Of a stretch of 60,807 nucleotides of DNA, positions 60,173 to 60,807 are shown one piece after another. Under the pieces are notes generated by a model. It saw only the letters and a program-made list of their open reading frames with translations, made no database searches and was not told the DNA's origin. How positions within the stretch are numbered: the stretch's first letter is position 1; each line of letters begins with the position of its first letter. Source of the DNA: Paenibacillaceae bacterium (GTDB lineage Bacteria; Bacillota; Clostridia; Lachnospirales; Lachnospiraceae); the NCBI GenBank assembly GCA_015057775.1, contig SVDT01000003.1:1-60807 (forward strand). Direction: 5' to 3'. Position numbers and translations under genes: made by a program.

Positions 60173-60807
60173 CTAGGCTTTCCGGAAGCTTTCAAAAGGC
60201 ATTCCAGATATCAGGGTGTCCGCTTCCTCTAAACTTTCCGGCAGCTGATTTCTGATATATTCCAGAGTACATATCACATTTAAGCACCACTGGGCTGCAA
60301 AATTCGTAGAAATCCAGGGTATCTCCTGAAGCTCTTCCTGGTTTGCACAATTTTTTAAAACGGTGGTTTGGAAACCACTATGATTCTCTTCACAAAGAAG
60401 AGCGTGAAGAAGATGACTCCAGGTAGCCTTTGCAAGCATATCATCGTTATAATACCAGGCTCCATAAGCTCCCATGGCTGCTGCCATAAACGGAAGGGAA
60501 AACTCCCGGTCACCAATAATCCCTCCGGATTCCTCCAGCTGCTTTTCTCTTGGAAGATAATAGAATCTGCCGTACTCCGCCAGCATCTCCTTCCAGATTG
60601 GATCAGAAATTAAATCTGCCATCTCCTGCCAGATCTGAGGCGCTCCCATACAGATCTGCAGGTGTGTCCCGCCTGCTGCCCGCTCTCCAATGTACCTTAA
60701 ATGAACGGACTCAGGATCAAATTCAAAGTCTGGTCCTGATACCAGTCGGAGTGGAGCCATTTTTATATCCTCAATTCCCGTAAGAATCTTATCCAGGTAA
60801 CGGTTAT
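60173..60807 (-). CDS. C-terminal part of a glycan-active protein, cut by the window edge
   Basis: The frame is open to the right edge and ends at 60173, giving the last 210 or so residues. Recognisable stretches are HLRYIGERAAGGTHLQICMG, GDREFSLPFMAAAMGAYGAW and ISTNFAAQWCLNVICTLEYI, which suggest an alpha-helical toroid enzyme. It may correspond to YetA-like proteins of rhamnogalacturonan clusters, but I cannot confirm this. It lies 20 bases upstream of the PL11-CE12 gene in the same operon. Confidence 0.6.
   Translation of the reverse strand, partial: NRYLDKILTGIEDIKMAPLRLVSGPDFEFDPESVHLRYIGERAAGGTHLQICMGAPQIWQEMADLISDPIWKEMLAEYGRFYYLPREKQLEESGGIIGDREFSLPFMAAAMGAYGAWYYNDDMLAKATWSHLLHALLCEENHSGFQTTVLKNCANQEELQEIPWISTNFAAQWCLNVICTLEYIRNQLPESLEEADTLISGMPFESFRKA

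Noticed and set aside
1..60807. CRISPR arrays, rRNA or tRNA genes
   Set aside because: No regularly spaced repeats and no recognisable rRNA or cloverleaf-forming tRNA sequence were seen by eye; a covariance scan would be decisive.

Overview
The window looks like a chromosomal segment of an anaerobic clostridium of the Lachnospiraceae (Lacrimispora / Clostridium saccharolyticum-like). This is an inference from moderate-to-low GC, strong AGGAGG ribosome sites, T-box leaders, a non-discriminating AspRS followed by GatCAB, Tn4451/TndX-like large serine recombinases, tungstate/molybdopterin genes and pectin-degrading enzymes. No rRNA, tRNA or CRISPR array was recognised.

Layout. 1-5,931: a leftward molybdopterin/tungstate operon (moaC, moaA, a MOSC-MogA fusion, tupABC-like tungstate transporter, moeA running off the edge). 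5,954-9,369: small housekeeping genes (MazG-like, Mrp, DUF89, methyltransferase, thioredoxin). 9,658-16,055: a YARHG lipoprotein, a cell-wall-binding-repeat protein, a TetR-methyltransferase-SDR group with a duplicated operator, two membrane proteins and a two-component system. 16,109-17,984: a decayed patch with a T-box 3' domain and a deletion scar joining a headless MFS gene to a headless, frameshifted PucR-type regulator. 18,007-26,011: TetR/lipocalin-like pair, GH78 rhamnosidase, diguanylate cyclase, a lipoprotein and a small accessory patch (HTH remnant, DUF4160/DUF2442) between imperfect 45-bp direct repeats. 26,012-30,515: metA, ligA, rluF-like, hemerythrin and a small protein.

30,580-42,375 is the most unusual part. 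The ferrous iron transporter gene feoB, downstream of feoA and a divergent DtxR-type regulator, is split into three collinear pieces by two different serine-recombinase elements. Element 1 (about 6.95 kb) sits at the conserved ...TMCMGFGCN... codons and carries a recombinase, a 50-aa protein, a chemoreceptor, a VanW/G5 protein and a CcdA-TlpA redox protein. Element 2 (about 2.4 kb) sits in the ...HTGNWPGKT... codons of the G domain and carries a frameshifted recombinase, a 49-aa protein and a Lys/Glu/Thr-rich lipoprotein. Each element is bounded by a short shared core (CATGTG; CACCGGA), each recombinase ends within about 25 bp of one core, and precise recombination at the cores would rejoin the FeoB codons in phase. 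One extra G in a G4 run would still break the gene unless it is a sequencing error. This arrangement resembles the excisable elements that interrupt sigK in sporeformers, but in an iron transporter.

42,533-55,130: DtxR regulator, isocitrate dehydrogenase, a holin-like type I toxin candidate, LysR regulator, aminotransferase, then gatBAC and aspS under a T-box whose specifier region contains overlapping GAA (Glu) and AAC (Asn) codons, a MarR/MFS pair and a manganese-riboswitch-controlled mntP. 55,144-60,807: a leftward rhamnogalacturonan utilisation cluster (polysaccharide deacetylase, GH105, a PL11-CE12 fusion, and the end of a further glycan-active protein), all without signal peptides and so probably acting on imported oligosaccharides.
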